From: Bacteroidaceae bacterium
GTDB lineage: Bacteria; Bacteroidota; Bacteroidia; Bacteroidales; Bacteroidaceae
DNA length: 64,000 nucleotides
Direction: 5' to 3'
Assembly (NCBI GenBank): GCA_017451645.1
Contig: JAFTNZ010000013.1
Location: 1-64,000 of the forward strand
Position 1 is the stretch's first letter, and each line of letters begins with the position of its first letter. Positions 9,714 to 18,727 of this stretch are shown here, one piece after another. The notes beneath the pieces were generated by a model that did not search any database, was not told the DNA's origin, and saw nothing but the letters and a program-made list of their open reading frames with translations. The translations under genes were made by a program, and so were the position numbers.

Positions 9714-9755
9714 TGAGTGCTGAGTTTTGGGTTTTGACTCAAAACTCAGCACTCA
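9714..9755. repeat. Perfect 16-bp inverted repeat between fabG and the pseudouridine synthase gene
   Basis: Arms 9714-9729 (TGAGTGCTGAGTTTTG) and 9740-9755 are perfectly complementary around a 10-nt loop. Just downstream is a short direct repeat of AACTCACAACTCAC. The hairpin has no T tract. It lies within the open frame upstream of the pseudouridine synthase start, which argues that the coding region begins after it. Confidence 0.85.
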
Positions 9756-9787
9756 TAGTTTGTAACTCACAACTCACAACTCCCAAA

Positions 9788-10453
9788 GTGACCATAGTTT
9801 ACGAAGACAATCACATCATCGTGGTGAACAAGACAGCCTCCGAGATAGTGCAGGGCGACAAGACCGGAGATACCCCCCTTTCGGAGATGGTGAAAGCCTG
9901 GCTGAAGGAGAAGTATCAGAAGCCGGGTAATGTGTTTGTTGGTGTCACCCATCGTCTCGACCGTCCGGTGAGTGGCTTGGTCGTTTTTGCCAAGACGGGC
10001 AAGGCTCTTTCGCGCCTGAATGAGATGTTCCGTGTGGGCGACGTACATAAAGTCTATTGGGCAGTGGTGAAGAACCGTCCGGCTGAAACTGAAGGCGAAC
10101 TGGTGCATTGGCTTGTGCGGAACGAGAAGCAGAACAAATCGTATGCCTACGACCGCGAAGTGAAGAATAGCAAAAAGGCCCTGCTTCGCTATCGGGTGAT
10201 TGCCCGTTCTGTCCATTATCATCTGTTGGAGGTAGAGCTGATGACCGGGCGTCACCATCAGATTCGTTGCCAACTGGCCAAGATGGGTTGCCCCATCAAG
10301 GGAGACCTCAAGTATGGTGCGCCCCGTTCCAATCCGGATGGAAGCATTTGCCTTCATGCCCGCCGGGTATCATTTGTACATCCGGTGTCCAAACAACCGA
10401 TAGAGCTCGAAGCTCCGCTTCCCGCCGGCGACGTATGGGAAGCATTTGATTGA
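9788..10453 (+). CDS. RluA-family pseudouridine synthase
   Basis: A 221-residue enzyme predicted to isomerise uridine in rRNA or tRNA. HRLDRPVSGLVVFAKT (residues ~57-72) is the RluA-family catalytic motif with its Asp; LLEVELMTGRHHQIRCQLA and the C-terminal LHARRVSFVHPVS are further family blocks. There is no S4 domain at the N-terminus, so it is a minimal RluA-type enzyme. The frame is open back to 9713, but that stretch is the 16-bp hairpin. GTG 9788 (VTIVYEDNHIIVVNK) begins exactly where family homology begins. The target nucleotide cannot be told from sequence. Confidence 0.88.
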   Translation: MTIVYEDNHIIVVNKTASEIVQGDKTGDTPLSEMVKAWLKEKYQKPGNVFVGVTHRLDRPVSGLVVFAKTGKALSRLNEMFRVGDVHKVYWAVVKNRPAETEGELVHWLVRNEKQNKSYAYDREVKNSKKALLRYRVIARSVHYHLLEVELMTGRHHQIRCQLAKMGCPIKGDLKYGAPRSNPDGSICLHARRVSFVHPVSKQPIELEAPLPAGDVWEAFD

Positions 10454-10513
10454 TTCCTTTTTTTCTTGGGGATTGCGTGTGGAATCCCATTTTCAAACTT
10501 TAAAGATACTGAT

Positions 10514-11530
10514 ATGCAAAAACTTTTCAAATGTATGCTGGCTCTGTTCCTGTGTGGATGGAGCATAGCAGGATGGACACAGACTGATCCGTCGAAAGCA
10601 CCAGAATTTTCCAACGTGGCCGCTGTAGAAAGAGAGGCCTGCCATTATGTGGTGGCCCAAGATGGGTCGGGCGATTTCAAGACCGTGCAAGAAGCTATCA
10701 ATGCCGTTCCGGACTTCCGCAAGCAGATAACCCGCATCTATGTCTGCAAAGGAGTGTATAAGGAGAAATTGGTCGTAGCTCCTTGCAAGCAGCACATAGC
10801 CCTTTATGGCGAAGATGGGGCTGTGCTTTCGTATGATGATTATGCCGGCAAGCAGAATGTCTTTGGCGAGAATAAGGGAACGTCAGGCTCTTCGTCCATC
10901 TACATTTATGCCTCCGACTTCTATGCCGAGAACATCACATTCGAGAACACTGCCGGCCCGGTAGGGCAGGCTGTAGCCTGTTTTGTGGCCGGCGACCGTG
11001 TGCATTTCAAGCATTGCCGTTTTCTCGGATTTCAAGATACGCTCTACACTTGGGGGCGCAACAGCCGGCAATATTACGAAGATTGTTACATCGAAGGAAC
11101 GGTCGATTTCATTTTCGGTGCCTCTACAGCAGTCTTCGACCGTTGTCACATCCATAGCAAGACGGGCGGATACGTCACGGCACCCAGCACTCCGCAGGGA
11201 GCCCGTTACGGTTATGTCTTCTACGATTGTAGCCTGACTGCAGCCGAAGGGTTGGAGGGTAAAGTCTTCCTCTCCCGTCCGTGGCGTCCGTATGCGCAGG
11301 CTGTTTTTGTCCGTTGCGAGTTGGGCAGCCACATCCATGCCGCAGGTTGGAACAATTGGGGTAAGGAGAGCAACGAGCAGACGGTCTTCTATGCCGAATA
11401 CCAGAATACGGGTGATGGTGCAGCTGTCGGGGGGCGTGCCTCCTATGGTCATCAGCTCCCCAATTTGCGTGGCTATGAGATGCAGGAAGTGCTGGCCGGT
11501 GCCGATGGCTGGAATCCTGTAAAGAAATAA
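10514..11530 (+). CDS. Secreted pectinesterase, carbohydrate esterase family 8
   Basis: 338 residues with a signal peptide (MQKLFKCMLALFLCGWSIAGWTQ). The enzyme removes methyl esters from homogalacturonan. Family CE8 blocks occur in order: FKTVQEAINAVP, GVYKEK, GQAVAC with the oxyanion Gln, FQDTLYT with Gln and acid Asp, VDFIFGAS with the nucleophile Asp, and SRPWRPYA with the substrate Arg. The right-handed beta-helix spans ~40-320. ATG 10514 is chosen because the 16 residues encoded upstream in frame are not signal-like. It ends convergently, 11 bp from the stop of the minus-strand tamL gene. Pectin degradation fits the GH43 and GH106 genes elsewhere in the window, though the three are not clustered. 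Confidence 0.93.
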   Translation: MQKLFKCMLALFLCGWSIAGWTQTDPSKAPEFSNVAAVEREACHYVVAQDGSGDFKTVQEAINAVPDFRKQITRIYVCKGVYKEKLVVAPCKQHIALYGEDGAVLSYDDYAGKQNVFGENKGTSGSSSIYIYASDFYAENITFENTAGPVGQAVACFVAGDRVHFKHCRFLGFQDTLYTWGRNSRQYYEDCYIEGTVDFIFGASTAVFDRCHIHSKTGGYVTAPSTPQGARYGYVFYDCSLTAAEGLEGKVFLSRPWRPYAQAVFVRCELGSHIHAAGWNNWGKESNEQTVFYAEYQNTGDGAAVGGRASYGHQLPNLRGYEMQEVLAGADGWNPVKK

Positions 11531-11541
11531 GGGAGGTTCTA

Positions 11542-13896
11542 TCAGAAGGGATACCCCACAGCCAGATGGAGTCCCAGTCCGTCCTTGAATTTGGGGATGT
11601 TGTAGTATCCGCTCTTGCCTGTGTCGTAGGGGACATGCAGGGCTATGCCCAGATCGAGCCTGAGTACGAGGAATTCCAAGTCGTATCGGAGGCCGAACCC
11701 TGTACCCAGTGCAATGTCGTTCCATACATCCCGTAGGGTGAGTTGTCCGCCGGGACGGTCGGATTGTGCACGTAGCAACCACACATTCCCCGCATCAAGG
11801 AAGGTTGCTCCGTACAGGTTTCCCACGATGGGGAAGCGGTATTCCACGTTGGCCTCCAGTTTGATGTCGCCTGTCTCGTCGAGGTATGAGTAGGTGCTCT
11901 CTTCTGCCGGATGATAGCTTCCCGGCCCGATGGTGCGGGCGGTGAATGCCCGTATGCTGTTGGCTCCTCCTATAAAGAACTGTTCACTGTAGGGGGCGTA
12001 TTGTGAGTTCCCATAGGGAAAGACGATGCCTCCCATCAGTCGTGTGGCGATGTGGCTACGGCTGCCAATCTTGAAGAGGTTGCGCAGTTCGGTGGTCAGT
12101 TTCAGGAATTGGGCGAAGGGGTTTCCCATCAGAGATTTGTCCCGTTCGTCGAACGGTTCTCCTGCCAATGCATAAATGGCCGATGTGAGGTTGCCTGCCG
12201 AGGTGATGGTAGTGCTCCACCAGGTGTGGTGGCGGCGCGAACTGATGGAGGCATCGTCGAAAGTGTAGGTATAGGCCATGGCCGGAATGAACTGGTTACG
12301 GAAGCTGATGGCGAGTGCGCGATTCTTCTCCATGATGGAGTCGAACTTGACCGTATGGCTTTGCAACAGGTTGAATGTCAGTCTGAAGGGGGTGAACATG
12401 TGTCGGGATGTGGCTGTGGGTTGCAGGCTGTAAGTGGCGTTTCCGCCAAAAGAGAGCAACCGGAAGAAGCCGGCCCGGTTCAGTTGGTTGGCATAGAGCT
12501 TGAATTCCGTTTGTGCGGGGAAACGGAATCGTCGCGTGTCCAGCCCCGGAAACATCAGTCGTGGGTAACTGAGCGAAGTGGAGAGTCCCAACTCCCACGA
12601 ATTGATGGCCGAACTTTGTCCCGTGGCCGAATTTCCTGTCTGCCATTCGTATGATGCATCGAGCTTCACCGTGAAGGTTTCGCCTCCCCTGAATACATTG
12701 TTCTTGGAGATGCCGAATGAGAGTCCGGGTCCCACCTGGTCGTTACTTTTGCTGGTCGCGTTCACTTCCAGTTCCACATCGAGCGGCTTGTCAAAAGTGG
12801 CATTTACCACCAAGTCGAGGGTGTCGCAGATGGCTGAAGTGTCGCGTGGCACAAACTGGAAGTCCACCGAACTGAAGATACCCATGCGTGCCATGTTTTC
12901 CTGACTGAGTTTTTGTTTCTCCTGAGAGTAGGGTTCGCCATGCCGGAAACGGAAGTTGTGGAACAGTACACCCGGTCGTAGGGGCGGTTTTTCTCCGCTG
13001 TAGTTTATTCTCAGGTGGCGTATCTGCAGTGTGTCGGTCAGCCGGAAAACATTGTTCTTGCGTAGGTTGACGGTCATGTCACCAATGTACCACTGCCGGT
13101 TCGCCTCTGGTGGCAGTCCGGCTTCGGGTTGTATCTGCAGCCACACATTGCCGGGCGATTGGATGGTGTCCGCCCGGAAAGTGATGTAGCTGCTGCGGTA
13201 GTAATAGTATCCGTTGTTGCGGAAGAGGGAGGCCAGGCGGTTGCGCTCGTCCTCCAGTGTCACCACGCTGAAGGGGACATTTCCCTTCAGCAGCCTCTCA
13301 GTCCAATGCCGGCGGATGAGTGTGTCTGTCACGTAGGGGAAATGCCTGTATTGTACAGAATCGAGCATGAACTGGTGTCCGGCATCCACCCGGTAGGTCA
13401 CCTTCTCTTTGCGCGGATTCTTTTGGGGAACTATTTCACTCGTCACCCTTCCACGGAAGAATCCGTAGTCGTGCAGCAGATTGGTGGCCACCTTGCTGCG
13501 CACCTCCGGATTGACTTCCGACATCAGCACCGGGTCGCTGCCGAAAGTGTTGGAAATCCATCTGGCCACCCCTTTTGTGCTGTCTCCAAAGGCATTGTGT
13601 ATCCACAGCCCTACAGGCAGTGGAAAGCGGTAGGTGGAACTGCCGAAGATGGCGTTGTTGGGCGCATAGGCCAGTGCGGCATCCACCTCGGCCAGTGCAG
13701 CTTCATTCGTTTGCAGGCTGCTGTCGTTGGTATATACGATTTGCTTGATGCCGGTGTAGAGCGTCTCCCCCTCCGGCAGGTTGCGGGTGGTGCTGCATGC
13801 AGTGAGGGTCAGCAGCAGCAGTGTACAGTGTACAGCGTACAACGTACAGTTTGTCATGCGGCATTCGGCCTTCTCCCCTATAAGTATTCTTTTCAT
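11542..13896 (-). CDS. tamL: Lipidated BamA/TamA-like outer-membrane protein (TamL)
   Basis: 784 residues. The precursor has a lipobox (LLLLTLTAC, Cys followed by STTRNLPEGETLY), then POTRA-like repeats over ~40-400 (GETLYTGIKQIVY, KEKVTYRVDAGHQFMLDSV) and a 16-strand Omp85-type barrel to the C-terminus. The barrel includes a family turn (FFIGGANSIRAFTARTIGPG, the VRGF/Y-type loop segment) and ends in VGYPF. A lipid-anchored Omp85 partner of TamB is a known Bacteroidota arrangement. The start ATG at 13896 overlaps the tamB stop by 4 bp (ATGA), showing translational coupling. Four tandem 7-bp repeats lie within the signal peptide coding sequence. An internal ATG at 13857 is an alternative start that keeps the lipobox. 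Confidence 0.85.
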   Translation of the reverse strand: MKRILIGEKAECRMTNCTLYAVHCTLLLLTLTACSTTRNLPEGETLYTGIKQIVYTNDSSLQTNEAALAEVDAALAYAPNNAIFGSSTYRFPLPVGLWIHNAFGDSTKGVARWISNTFGSDPVLMSEVNPEVRSKVATNLLHDYGFFRGRVTSEIVPQKNPRKEKVTYRVDAGHQFMLDSVQYRHFPYVTDTLIRRHWTERLLKGNVPFSVVTLEDERNRLASLFRNNGYYYYRSSYITFRADTIQSPGNVWLQIQPEAGLPPEANRQWYIGDMTVNLRKNNVFRLTDTLQIRHLRINYSGEKPPLRPGVLFHNFRFRHGEPYSQEKQKLSQENMARMGIFSSVDFQFVPRDTSAICDTLDLVVNATFDKPLDVELEVNATSKSNDQVGPGLSFGISKNNVFRGGETFTVKLDASYEWQTGNSATGQSSAINSWELGLSTSLSYPRLMFPGLDTRRFRFPAQTEFKLYANQLNRAGFFRLLSFGGNATYSLQPTATSRHMFTPFRLTFNLLQSHTVKFDSIMEKNRALAISFRNQFIPAMAYTYTFDDASISSRRHHTWWSTTITSAGNLTSAIYALAGEPFDERDKSLMGNPFAQFLKLTTELRNLFKIGSRSHIATRLMGGIVFPYGNSQYAPYSEQFFIGGANSIRAFTARTIGPGSYHPAEESTYSYLDETGDIKLEANVEYRFPIVGNLYGATFLDAGNVWLLRAQSDRPGGQLTLRDVWNDIALGTGFGLRYDLEFLVLRLDLGIALHVPYDTGKSGYYNIPKFKDGLGLHLAVGYPF
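13821..13848. repeat. Four tandem 7-bp repeats inside the tamL signal peptide
   Basis: On the plus strand: GTGTACA, GTGTACA, GCGTACA, ACGTACA, back to back. On the coding strand they encode the CTLYAVHCTL part of the TamL signal peptide. The unit is not a multiple of three, so gain or loss of one copy would change the reading frame before the lipobox. Confidence 0.85.
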
Positions 13897-16800
13897 TGTC
13901 TCTTTTCCTTCGTTGGATTTTGTTTTTGTTTGCGGAAGATGAACAGTTCTCCCAGCTTGTTCACCTTCCGGCGCAGCACGAGGCCTACCCCCGTTTCGGT
14001 GATTTCTCCTTCCAAGATGCTTTCGTAGTTCTTGTTGTGGAAGAGCTGTACGTAGCGTGTGCCGCTGTCGTCCAGCCGCCACTCCAGTGTCACGTCGTCG
14101 ATGAAGGAGTTTCCCTCTTCGGCAGCAGTCGCATCATTGCCGGTCGAGATTCGTCCGCCTATAATCACGCTCAGGCGGTTGTTCCAGAATCGCTTGGCGA
14201 ATCGGAACGAGTAGTCGGTCCCTCCCGAAGAACCGTCTGCCGCATAGTTGTCCTCCAGCCCGATGCTGATATCTACCGTTTTCAGCGCACTGCCTGCGAT
14301 GTTGGATATTTCGCTTTGCAGGAACGAGTTCAGCGCATTGTTCGTGCTGAATCCTCCGGAGGTGCCGTTTTGGCTGCCGGTGTACATGCCTGTCACCAGC
14401 ATGGTGACGGCCAGCTTTCCCCGCTCTTCAGCCGACATGGCAGCCAGCTGGTTCTGCAGGCTGACGTCTTCGGGAGCCTCCAAGGTGAAGGCCAGTCCCA
14501 TCTGCTCCAATGTGTTGCTGATGTCCACCCCTACATTAAAGTTGACGTAGCGCGAAGCTCCCTCCTCGTTCACAGCGGCACGCACACGTTCCGTTGCCTT
14601 CACATTCAGCATCGGGTTCATCGGGTTGCCTGTAAATTCCACGTAGCTGCCGCCGGCAATGTTGAACGTCTTCAGAGGGATGATGGGCAGTGAGTATTTC
14701 ATTTCTCCGTCCAGCAGGGTGTAGCGTCCGGTCAGTGTGAAGTCTTCCTGTGGGGAATATTGCATCGACAGGTTGCCTCCCCCTTGCAATTCGATGTAGT
14801 TGTCGCTGCTCAGGTCCACCCGTATTTGTGCTCCCTCATCAATCTGCACATTCATCACCATGTCGAGTCCGCCCAGTGTCACTTCCTGTTTCACGGGTGG
14901 AGCCTGCACTGTGTCGGCAAAGTTGGTGAACGTTACTATGCTGCCCAACCGGTCGTTGACCGTCAGCGGCGAATCTTTCAGCACATAGGTCACATCCGTC
15001 TTTCCCAGCACCTTCATCGTGCCGCGCACGGTGGGGGCATCGATTGGTCCGCGGATGGAAGAGTAGAGGTCGATGAACACCTTGCCGTAGGCTACCGCCT
15101 GCTTGTTCTGTCTGGCGTTGAGCAACTCGTATTCCGTGGCCCTCATGCGCAGGTCGGTTGTCATGCGCGACAGGTTTCCGAAGTCGATGCTGCCGTTCAG
15201 TGTAAAGGGTGCCTTTCCTCGGGCATAGATGTTGAAGTTGTCGAACATCAGCCGGCTGTCCGTAATGCTTACCGGACGGTTGTCCAAGGTGAATTGCAGC
15301 GAATAGAGTGGAGAGCTCAGTTGTCCGTCGTCGAAGTGCAGGTTGCCATCGGTGCGCAAGTCGTCCGGAGGGCCTTGCAGTGTGAGTTTGCCCGACAGGT
15401 TCCCCTGCATGGCCAGCAGTTCGCCGGGCAGGAACGCATTGGCTATCCTCAGCGGGAAGTTTTCCAGCAGCATCTCTCCGTTGAGCATTCCCTCTGTGGC
15501 ATCGTTTTCGGTATAGTTTCCGTCCGCAGTCATCACCTCAGTTCCGTCCAGTAGCAGTTGCAGGTTCACCAAGTGTTCCCGTTGCTTGAAGGTGGGCAGA
15601 TAGACAGCTTCCAGTCCGAGGGTGCCTATTGGAGTATGCTCATAAACGAGCTTTTCCACCTGTGCCGTGCTGGAGAAGGTCACCTTTTCCGGCAGTTGCA
15701 CCACGTGCAGCTCGGCATCCAGTGTTCCTTCAATGTCCGGCAGGTAAGGAAATACGGCCAACACCTCGCCGAGTTTCAGGCGTGCAATGTCGAGAGTCAT
15801 GTCCTGCAGTGCCTCTTCGTGTGGGGTGGAGTAGAGGCGCATGCCGCTTCCGGCCCGGTCGAGCATGCTGATGTCGGCTGTCACTTTGCCCGAATCGCTC
15901 AGTGCCAGGTAGTTCCCTTCGTTGAGGGTGAAGGTTCGGAATCCCACTGTGGGCCGTTCGGGGAAGAGTGAAAGGCGCAGGCCGTCAGCTTCCAGTCGGG
16001 CACGTGTCCCCAGCTCAAGCCCCAGTTGTCCGTTGCCATCGGCAAAGCGCAGCAGTGCCTCACCGCCTGTGTCGCCGATATGTCCGCCGAGGCTGGCCGT
16101 GAAGGCCGGTTTCTGTTTGCCGGTGGCATTGCAGATGTCTGCCTGATACAGGATAGAGGCCGAATCCTGTCTGAGGGTCAGACGGATGGTGTCAAATTCC
16201 AGACTGTCTGTCCGGAAGCTGTGGATGTATCCTTCGGAGCGGATGCCCGTATCCGGCGAGGTGTGCAGTGTGAGGTCGGTCTGCTTCATGCTGATGCCTG
16301 CCATTTGGTTGAGCAACGGGCTTAGCGGGTTCTCCGTCCCGGCTTTCAGTTGCACATCAAGCGTGGGCAACAGGCTTTTCACCTCAGCAAACAGCACCTG
16401 CCGGTTGCCCAACTGTTTCCAGCAAGTGCCGGCAAAGACGCTCAGTTTCTCTATCAGGGTCGTAATCTCACTGTCCCCTTTCAGTTGCAGGTTGAAGTCT
16501 CCGGATGTGATGCAGGCATAAGTCGTGTCGGTGCGGAGCAGGGCTTCCAGCTGTGCCTGCATGTCCGGCAGCGGATGGTTGCCGGCAAATGTCGCTCTGG
16601 CCCGATGCTCTTCCAGTGAAGCCTGCAGGGAGAGTCCGCTTATCTCTTGTGCACCATATTGCAGCAGGCTGATGCCGGCCTCGGCCTGCAGGGTCGTGTT
16701 GGCCGCATAGAGGTCCGTGCCCTTTCCACGGATGTCGGCATGGGCAGAGAGGTATCCCAATGTGTCTTTGGGGAGAAAATGTTGCAGGTTCACACTGTCT

Positions 16801-18290
16801 GTGCGTGTCTGCAGAGCATAGTCTTTGCTCCGGGTATTGTAGCGGGCTTGGGCTGTCAGGCTGCCTTGCCCTTCGTCCAGTGTCAGATCGGCCTTGTATT
16901 GTGTTCCCTCCACTCCCAATGCCGCCTTCAGTTTCATCTCTTGGGGTATGGCGAAGTTGCCGCTTCCGGTGGGGTCGGCCAGCAGAGCAAGGAAGTCCGT
17001 TTTGTACCCGTCCAACAGCAGTCTTACCTCTCCTTTTCGTCTGGTTTCGTCTGTCAGGTGTTGCACTTCCCCTTGCAGCTGCAGTTTCATCACGCTGTCC
17101 ATCCCGATGCTACATTCGTTCAGTGACATTCCGGTCAGGTTCCCGTTCAACTCAACGCGCAGTGCCAGTGGGGCAGGGGGCATGTTTTTGTCCATTCCCT
17201 TGGGTAGCCATTCTCCCGTCAGTGTCAGCAGGTCCGCCTGCCCTATTTCTCCTTCGGCTTTTAGGGAAAGGTCTCCCTCTCCTCCGGCAGTCAGGGAGGT
17301 CCATTCCGCCTGTCCCGAAGCTTGTATGTGCGAATGGGCTGTTTGCAGGAAGAGCGTGGGCAGACTGATGCCCTTGTCATCCATGCGGAAGGCTCCCTCT
17401 GTATGTTGCAGAGCCAGTCCCGACCGTTCGCTGAAGGCCAGCTGCCCGATGGTGGCTGCAGTCAGTGTGTCGCTGTAGAGCAGGTCGTTGAGGTGTATCT
17501 CCATCCCTTGCAGGCTGATGTACGAAGGGTCAAGTCCCGTGGCAGCAGGCATTGCCCCTTGGTTGTACGTCAGCATTCCGTCGGTGAGGGAAAACTGCTT
17601 CACTCCATAGGCCGGCCAGCCTATGTCAGCGGCAATCCCCGCCACCTCTGCCTGCTCCCATCCGAAGGAGATGTCCACCGAGTCGGCAGGTATCAGCAGG
17701 GCACACTTCACTTGGCGCAGTGTGGCCCTGTCCAGAAGAATGCTCCATTGCACGGGTGCGGCCACCGTGTCTTCCGGTTCCACTCCGGCAGGCAGCAGTG
17801 TCAGGCGGATGTCGGCTTCGTCCAACAGCAGACTCTTTACACGGATGCGTTCGGAGGCAAGGTCTATGTCGCCGGTGCGGATGCTCAGCCGTCTCACCCC
17901 TCCTTCTATATTGGCAGAGGGTATCAGGTATCCGGTCTGTGCCTGCACGTCGGTGAGGTCGAATCCTGCTATCTTCACCTCACCGCCCAACAGCGGACGG
18001 AGGGCCACCTGTGTGCTCAATGTTCCCACGAATACCAGTGTGTCCGTGCCGGTGCTGTCCATTACTGCCACCTCCTGTAGGCTGAGGTTGAGTGGGAATC
18101 CCAGTCGGATGTGCCCTATGCGGACCTCCATTCCTGTCCCTTGCGAGGCATAGTGCGCTGCCTTATCCACCGCCCAGTTCTGCACAGGGGGCAGGTACAG
18201 CAGCACCGCCACTTTCAGGAATATCAGCAGTGGGGTGGCCGCCACAATCAGCAGCCATCGGAGCAGTTTCTTTCGTTTACGGGCATCCAT
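13893..18290 (-). CDS. tamB: TamB-family translocation/assembly module protein
   Basis: 1,465 residues. One N-terminal membrane anchor (RKKLLRWLLIVAATPLLIFLKVAVLLYLP after a basic start) is followed by a very long periplasmic region of repeated beta-strands in AsmA/TamB style. The C-terminal ~350 residues match the DUF490/TamB domain (GRYTLLDGEMKYSLPIIP, FNIAGGSYVEFTGNPMNP, LNVKATERVRA). TamB-type proteins bridge inner and outer membranes and help outer-membrane assembly or lipid transport. The frame is open to 18323, but a -7 element at 18306-18313 puts transcription start near 18300, so ATG 18290 is used. The stop overlaps tamL by 4 bp. The Bacteroidota proteins are usually of this size. 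Confidence 0.9.
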   Translation of the reverse strand: MDARKRKKLLRWLLIVAATPLLIFLKVAVLLYLPPVQNWAVDKAAHYASQGTGMEVRIGHIRLGFPLNLSLQEVAVMDSTGTDTLVFVGTLSTQVALRPLLGGEVKIAGFDLTDVQAQTGYLIPSANIEGGVRRLSIRTGDIDLASERIRVKSLLLDEADIRLTLLPAGVEPEDTVAAPVQWSILLDRATLRQVKCALLIPADSVDISFGWEQAEVAGIAADIGWPAYGVKQFSLTDGMLTYNQGAMPAATGLDPSYISLQGMEIHLNDLLYSDTLTAATIGQLAFSERSGLALQHTEGAFRMDDKGISLPTLFLQTAHSHIQASGQAEWTSLTAGGEGDLSLKAEGEIGQADLLTLTGEWLPKGMDKNMPPAPLALRVELNGNLTGMSLNECSIGMDSVMKLQLQGEVQHLTDETRRKGEVRLLLDGYKTDFLALLADPTGSGNFAIPQEMKLKAALGVEGTQYKADLTLDEGQGSLTAQARYNTRSKDYALQTRTDSVNLQHFLPKDTLGYLSAHADIRGKGTDLYAANTTLQAEAGISLLQYGAQEISGLSLQASLEEHRARATFAGNHPLPDMQAQLEALLRTDTTYACITSGDFNLQLKGDSEITTLIEKLSVFAGTCWKQLGNRQVLFAEVKSLLPTLDVQLKAGTENPLSPLLNQMAGISMKQTDLTLHTSPDTGIRSEGYIHSFRTDSLEFDTIRLTLRQDSASILYQADICNATGKQKPAFTASLGGHIGDTGGEALLRFADGNGQLGLELGTRARLEADGLRLSLFPERPTVGFRTFTLNEGNYLALSDSGKVTADISMLDRAGSGMRLYSTPHEEALQDMTLDIARLKLGEVLAVFPYLPDIEGTLDAELHVVQLPEKVTFSSTAQVEKLVYEHTPIGTLGLEAVYLPTFKQREHLVNLQLLLDGTEVMTADGNYTENDATEGMLNGEMLLENFPLRIANAFLPGELLAMQGNLSGKLTLQGPPDDLRTDGNLHFDDGQLSSPLYSLQFTLDNRPVSITDSRLMFDNFNIYARGKAPFTLNGSIDFGNLSRMTTDLRMRATEYELLNARQNKQAVAYGKVFIDLYSSIRGPIDAPTVRGTMKVLGKTDVTYVLKDSPLTVNDRLGSIVTFTNFADTVQAPPVKQEVTLGGLDMVMNVQIDEGAQIRVDLSSDNYIELQGGGNLSMQYSPQEDFTLTGRYTLLDGEMKYSLPIIPLKTFNIAGGSYVEFTGNPMNPMLNVKATERVRAAVNEEGASRYVNFNVGVDISNTLEQMGLAFTLEAPEDVSLQNQLAAMSAEERGKLAVTMLVTGMYTGSQNGTSGGFSTNNALNSFLQSEISNIAGSALKTVDISIGLEDNYAADGSSGGTDYSFRFAKRFWNNRLSVIIGGRISTGNDATAAEEGNSFIDDVTLEWRLDDSGTRYVQLFHNKNYESILEGEITETGVGLVLRRKVNKLGELFIFRKQKQNPTKEKRQ

Positions 18291-18305
18291 CGTTGACTTT
18301 TTCCG

Positions 18306-18313
18306 CAAAGATA
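18306..18313 (-). promoter_or_regulatory. -7 element for the tamB-tamL operon
   Basis: The minus strand reads TATCTTTG, an exact TAnnTTTG match, 16 bp upstream of the tamB ATG. No clear -33 TTTG is seen at 19-22 bp. Confidence 0.65.
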
Positions 18314-18323
18314 GTGCAAACAT

Positions 18324-18670
18324 CCTTTATGGGGAAGTTCTTCGCGGATTTTAAATTTTCTTTATGATAAGGAAACACTTTCGCAACTGTTCTGTTCACC
18401 ACACCGCTTCCTGCGGGCGACGTGGAACTTTCGCAGGCAGTACCTTTTTCTTATCTCCGCGTCATGATTCAATCTTTCAGGCATGCTTTTCCTGTAGGAT
18501 ACGCAATAATAACATAATCTGAATCACGGATTATATAATCTGAATCACAGATTATATTATAGAGACCGTTTCGACAACTTTTGGAACAAGTACGTGAAGT
18601 TTTGAAAGCGGCATAATATGTTTTTGAAGGATGATACGAGAGGATGGATGTCCACAAAATGCCGGAAAAG
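18324..18670. other. Divergent intergenic region between tamB and the AAA/PD-(D/E)XK gene
   Basis: About 400 bp separate the two start codons. Apart from the flanking promoters and the tandem 21-bp dyads at 18514-18556, no gene, tRNA or structured RNA is recognised here. Confidence 0.5.
18514..18556. repeat. Two tandem ~21-bp dyad repeats
   Basis: ATAATCTGAATCACGGATTA and its near copy ATAATCTGAATCACAGATTA follow each other with a 21-bp period. Each is itself a dyad (AATCTG...CAGATT in the second copy). The period of two helical turns would place both on the same DNA face, as for paired operator sites. They lie ~140 bp upstream of the -7 box of the next gene; the function is unknown. Confidence 0.75.
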
Positions 18671-18702
18671 ATTGCAAGTGTCAATAGAATGCGCTATCTT
18701 TG
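18671..18702 (+). promoter_or_regulatory. Promoter of the AAA/PD-(D/E)XK gene
   Basis: -33-like ATTG at 18671-18674 and -7 TATCTTTG at 18695-18702, spacer 20 bp. The start codon is 26 bp downstream. Confidence 0.7.
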
Positions 18703-18727
18703 CCGCATAACTAAAAAATAAAAAGAT

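Noticed and set aside
9713..9787. TTG start and 25 extra residues for the pseudouridine synthase
   Set aside because: This stretch is a perfect hairpin and direct repeats; family similarity begins at the GTG at 9788.
13897..14082. Extended N-terminus of TamL into tamB
   Set aside because: The 62 extra residues are the tamB reading frame shifted. ATG 13896 gives a 4-bp ATGA overlap and a lipoprotein signal.
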